A stretch of 7,069 nt of DNA from positions 1 to 7,069 of the forward strand of contig CAMOIA010000084.1 of NCBI GenBank assembly GCA_946615785.1. Reading direction: 5' to 3'. Both the position numbers and the translations under genes were made by a program. Under the pieces are notes generated by a model that was not told the origin of the DNA, ran no database searches, and saw only the letters and a program-made list of their open reading frames with translations. Origin of the DNA: an uncultured Clostridia bacterium. GTDB taxonomy: Bacteria; Bacillota; Clostridia; Christensenellales; Aristaeellaceae. The first letter of the stretch is position 1. Each line of letters begins with the position of its first letter. Below are positions 5,360-7,069 of this stretch, piece by piece.

Positions 5360-6730
5360 ATGATCAAAGAGCTCAGGGCCCTCATCGGGGACGACAGCCG
5401 AGTCGTTGCCGGGGCCGACATCGAAGCAAAATTCCTGACGGATACTTTGGGCCGCCTGAAGGCCAGCGCTGACGCGCTGGTCTTTGCGCTGACCACGGAC
5501 GAGGTGTCGCGCGTGATGCGCTATGCCTGTGAAAACAATATCCCCGTCACCCCGCGCGGCGCGGGCACGAACCTCGTCGGGTCCACGGTGCCCCTTCGCG
5601 GCGGCATCATCCTGGACGTAAGCCGCATGAACCGCATCCTTGAGGTGGACGAAGAGACGTTCACCGCGGTGGTGGAGCCGGGCGTCGTTTTGCAGGATTT
5701 CCAGGCGCACGTCGAGGCCATGGGCCTCATGTACCCGCCGGATCCGGGGGAAAAGACCGCCACCATCGGCGGCAACATCGCAACCAACGCGGGCGGCATG
5801 CGGGCCGTGAAATACGGCGTGACGCGCGATTTTGTCCGCGGCCTTGAAGTGGTGCTCGCGGACGGAACCGTGATCACCGCCGGCTCCAAGAACGTCAAGG
5901 ACGCAAGCGGCCTGCAGCTTCGCCAGCTTTTCATCGGCTCGGAAGGCACGCTGTGCGTCATCACCAAATGCATCCTGCGCCTGGTGCCAAAGCCGGAAAC
6001 CAGCCTCTCCGTGCTGGTGCCGTTCCGGGACCTCAGGAGCGCGATCCGCACGGTGCACGCCATCCTGAGTGCGAACGCGAATCCCACCGCGGTGGAGTTT
6101 ATCGAGCGCAGCGTCGTGGAGCTCGGCGAACGCTTCACCGGGGTCACCTTCCCCTGCCCGGAGGCGCAGGCGTATATCCTGCTCACCTTTGACGGAACGG
6201 CGTTCGAGGTGCGCGCGAACGCGGAGCGGGTCCGGGAGGTCGTCATGGCGCGGGGCGCCATCGATTACCTGCCCTTTGAAGACCCGAAGGAGGCCGCGGA
6301 AATCTGGAAGGTGCGCGGCTGCCTTGTGAAGGCCGTGGAGGCCGTCAGCGAGCAGGAGCCTGTGGACCTGGTGGTGCCGATCAACAAAAGCGCGGAATAC
6401 ATCGAATGCGTGCACCAGGTGGAAGCGGAAACCGGCATGCGCATGATCGCCTTCGGGCACGCGGGGGACGGCAACGTGCACCTGTGCATCATCCGGGGCG
6501 GGAGAAGCGACGCACAGTGGAAGGAAGAACTGGATCGGGTGATGCGCAGCCTCTATGCGAAGGCCTATGCCCTCGGCGGGCTCACGAGCGGCGAACACGG
6601 GGTCGGCATCGCCAAGCAGCCCTATTTCTTTGCCAATTCCGATCCGGCGCTTTTGAAGGTGATGCGCAGCGTGAAGACGGCGCTTGATCCGAAACACGTT
6701 CTGAACGATCATATTTCTTATCTGGAGTGA
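5360..6730 (+). CDS. FAD-dependent 2-hydroxyacid dehydrogenase, GlcD/D-lactate dehydrogenase-like
   Basis: A 456-residue flavoprotein of the GlcD family, which oxidises 2-hydroxyacids such as glycolate or D-lactate to 2-keto acids. An N-terminal PCMH-type FAD-binding domain spans about 15-215, with PRGAGTN (65-71), PPDPG (126-130), GGNIATNAGG (137-146) and GSEGTL (193-198). The C-terminal FAD-oxidase domain carries GHAGDGNVH (366-374), the His-rich metal/substrate site, and GEHGVG (411-416). The length is typical and nothing is missing. ATG is preceded by AAAGGA six bases upstream. No Etf genes or iron-sulfur partner (GlcF) are visible, so the electron acceptor is unknown. It is placed directly behind metQ and eight bases before an aminotransferase. 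I therefore suggest a substrate in methionine metabolism such as 2-hydroxy-4-methylthiobutanoate; D-lactate or glycolate remain possible. Confidence 0.88.
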   Translation: MIKELRALIGDDSRVVAGADIEAKFLTDTLGRLKASADALVFALTTDEVSRVMRYACENNIPVTPRGAGTNLVGSTVPLRGGIILDVSRMNRILEVDEETFTAVVEPGVVLQDFQAHVEAMGLMYPPDPGEKTATIGGNIATNAGGMRAVKYGVTRDFVRGLEVVLADGTVITAGSKNVKDASGLQLRQLFIGSEGTLCVITKCILRLVPKPETSLSVLVPFRDLRSAIRTVHAILSANANPTAVEFIERSVVELGERFTGVTFPCPEAQAYILLTFDGTAFEVRANAERVREVVMARGAIDYLPFEDPKEAAEIWKVRGCLVKAVEAVSEQEPVDLVVPINKSAEYIECVHQVEAETGMRMIAFGHAGDGNVHLCIIRGGRSDAQWKEELDRVMRSLYAKAYALGGLTSGEHGVGIAKQPYFFANSDPALLKVMRSVKTALDPKHVLNDHISYLE

Positions 6731-6738
6731 GGATACCG

Positions 6739-7069
6739 ATGCAAAAACTGTCCAGCCGTACCAATACCTTTACCGATTCCGTGATCCGCCGCATGACCCG
6801 CGTGTCCCTTGAATACGGGGCGGTGAACCTGAGCCAGGGCTTTCCGGATTTTGACCCGCCGAAGGCGCTTCTGGATGTCCTTCGTCAGGAAGACCTTCCG
6901 CACCAGTACGCGATCACCTGGGGCGCGAAGGATTTCAGGGACGCGCTTGCCAGGAAGCACGAGCATTTCACGGGACAGAAAATCGATCCCGAAGGGGAAA
7001 TCGTTGTGACCTGCGGTTCCACCGAGGCCATGATGGCGGCCATGATGACCGTCTGCGACCCGGGGGACA
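6739..7069 (+). CDS. Class I/II PLP aminotransferase, N-terminal part
   Basis: The first 110 codons of a pyridoxal-phosphate aminotransferase cut by the window end. It starts MQKLSSRTNTF and shows VNLSQGFPDFDPPKALL, QYAITWGAKDFRDALARKH and VTCGSTEAMMAAMM, the typical N-terminal substrate and cofactor-phosphate region of fold-type I enzymes. The SQGFPDF signature occurs in the kynurenine/glutamine transaminase and YbdL-like methionine aminotransferase branch, as well as in some aspartate-type enzymes. The catalytic lysine lies beyond the window. ATG is preceded by AGGA (6730-6733), five bases upstream and overlapping the previous stop, so the two genes are surely co-translated. In the context of a methionine importer and a hydroxyacid dehydrogenase, amination of 4-methylthio-2-oxobutanoate to methionine is an attractive but unproven role. 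Confidence 0.88.
   Translation, partial: MQKLSSRTNTFTDSVIRRMTRVSLEYGAVNLSQGFPDFDPPKALLDVLRQEDLPHQYAITWGAKDFRDALARKHEHFTGQKIDPEGEIVVTCGSTEAMMAAMMTVCDPGD

Noticed and set aside
5279..6712. 477-residue open frame on the - strand opposite the GlcD-like gene
   Set aside because: The + strand frame has a complete set of FAD-domain motifs, and the antisense product is a His/Arg-rich shadow.

Overview
This window reads as about 7 kb of a moderately GC-rich chromosome from a Clostridia-type Firmicute. The grounds are AGGAGG-type Shine-Dalgarno (SD) sequences, two probable TTG starts, NrnA-type DHH nanoRNases, and a MetN with a C-terminal NIL domain. Lineage is inferred from style only; a gut or rumen clostridial relative is plausible. 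All convincing genes lie on the + strand and there is no sign of mobile DNA.

Region 1 (1-400): an L-rhamnose mutarotase gene (rhaM) and a GC-rich hairpin with a T-run that probably ends its transcript. A candidate promoter overlaps that T-run. Region 2 (438-2377): two tandem, overlapping genes for DHH/DHHA1 phosphoesterases of the NrnA family, which degrade short RNA oligomers and pAp.

Region 3 (2378-2701) is the most interesting part. This 324-base gap holds a candidate promoter and a strong SD. Next is an unannotated 24-codon leader ORF (2537-2611) whose centre reads MEMCMRM. After it comes an intrinsic terminator (2632-2660) directly ahead of the methionine transporter genes. Four RNA segments can be drawn: 1 (2559-2567), 2 (2600-2610), 3 (2635-2643) and 4 (2646-2655). 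Segments 1:2 pair perfectly over 9 bp, 2:3 perfectly over 8 bp, and 3:4 form the terminator. This is the architecture of ribosome-mediated trp/his-type attenuation, here apparently tuned to methionine. It is notable in a Firmicute, where methionine genes are usually controlled by S-box or T-box RNAs; I see neither.

Region 4 (2702-7069): metN, metI and metQ (methionine ABC importer), then a GlcD-like FAD-dependent 2-hydroxyacid dehydrogenase and the start of a class I aminotransferase that runs off the window. Spacing is tight and there is no internal terminator, so the five genes are probably one operon under the attenuator. An inferred logic is: scarce charged Met-tRNA stalls the leader ribosome, the terminator fails to form, and the cell makes a methionine importer. 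It would also make two enzymes that could turn 2-hydroxy-4-methylthiobutanoate into its keto acid and then into methionine. MetQ has a signal peptide but no lipobox cysteine, which is odd for a monoderm binding protein.
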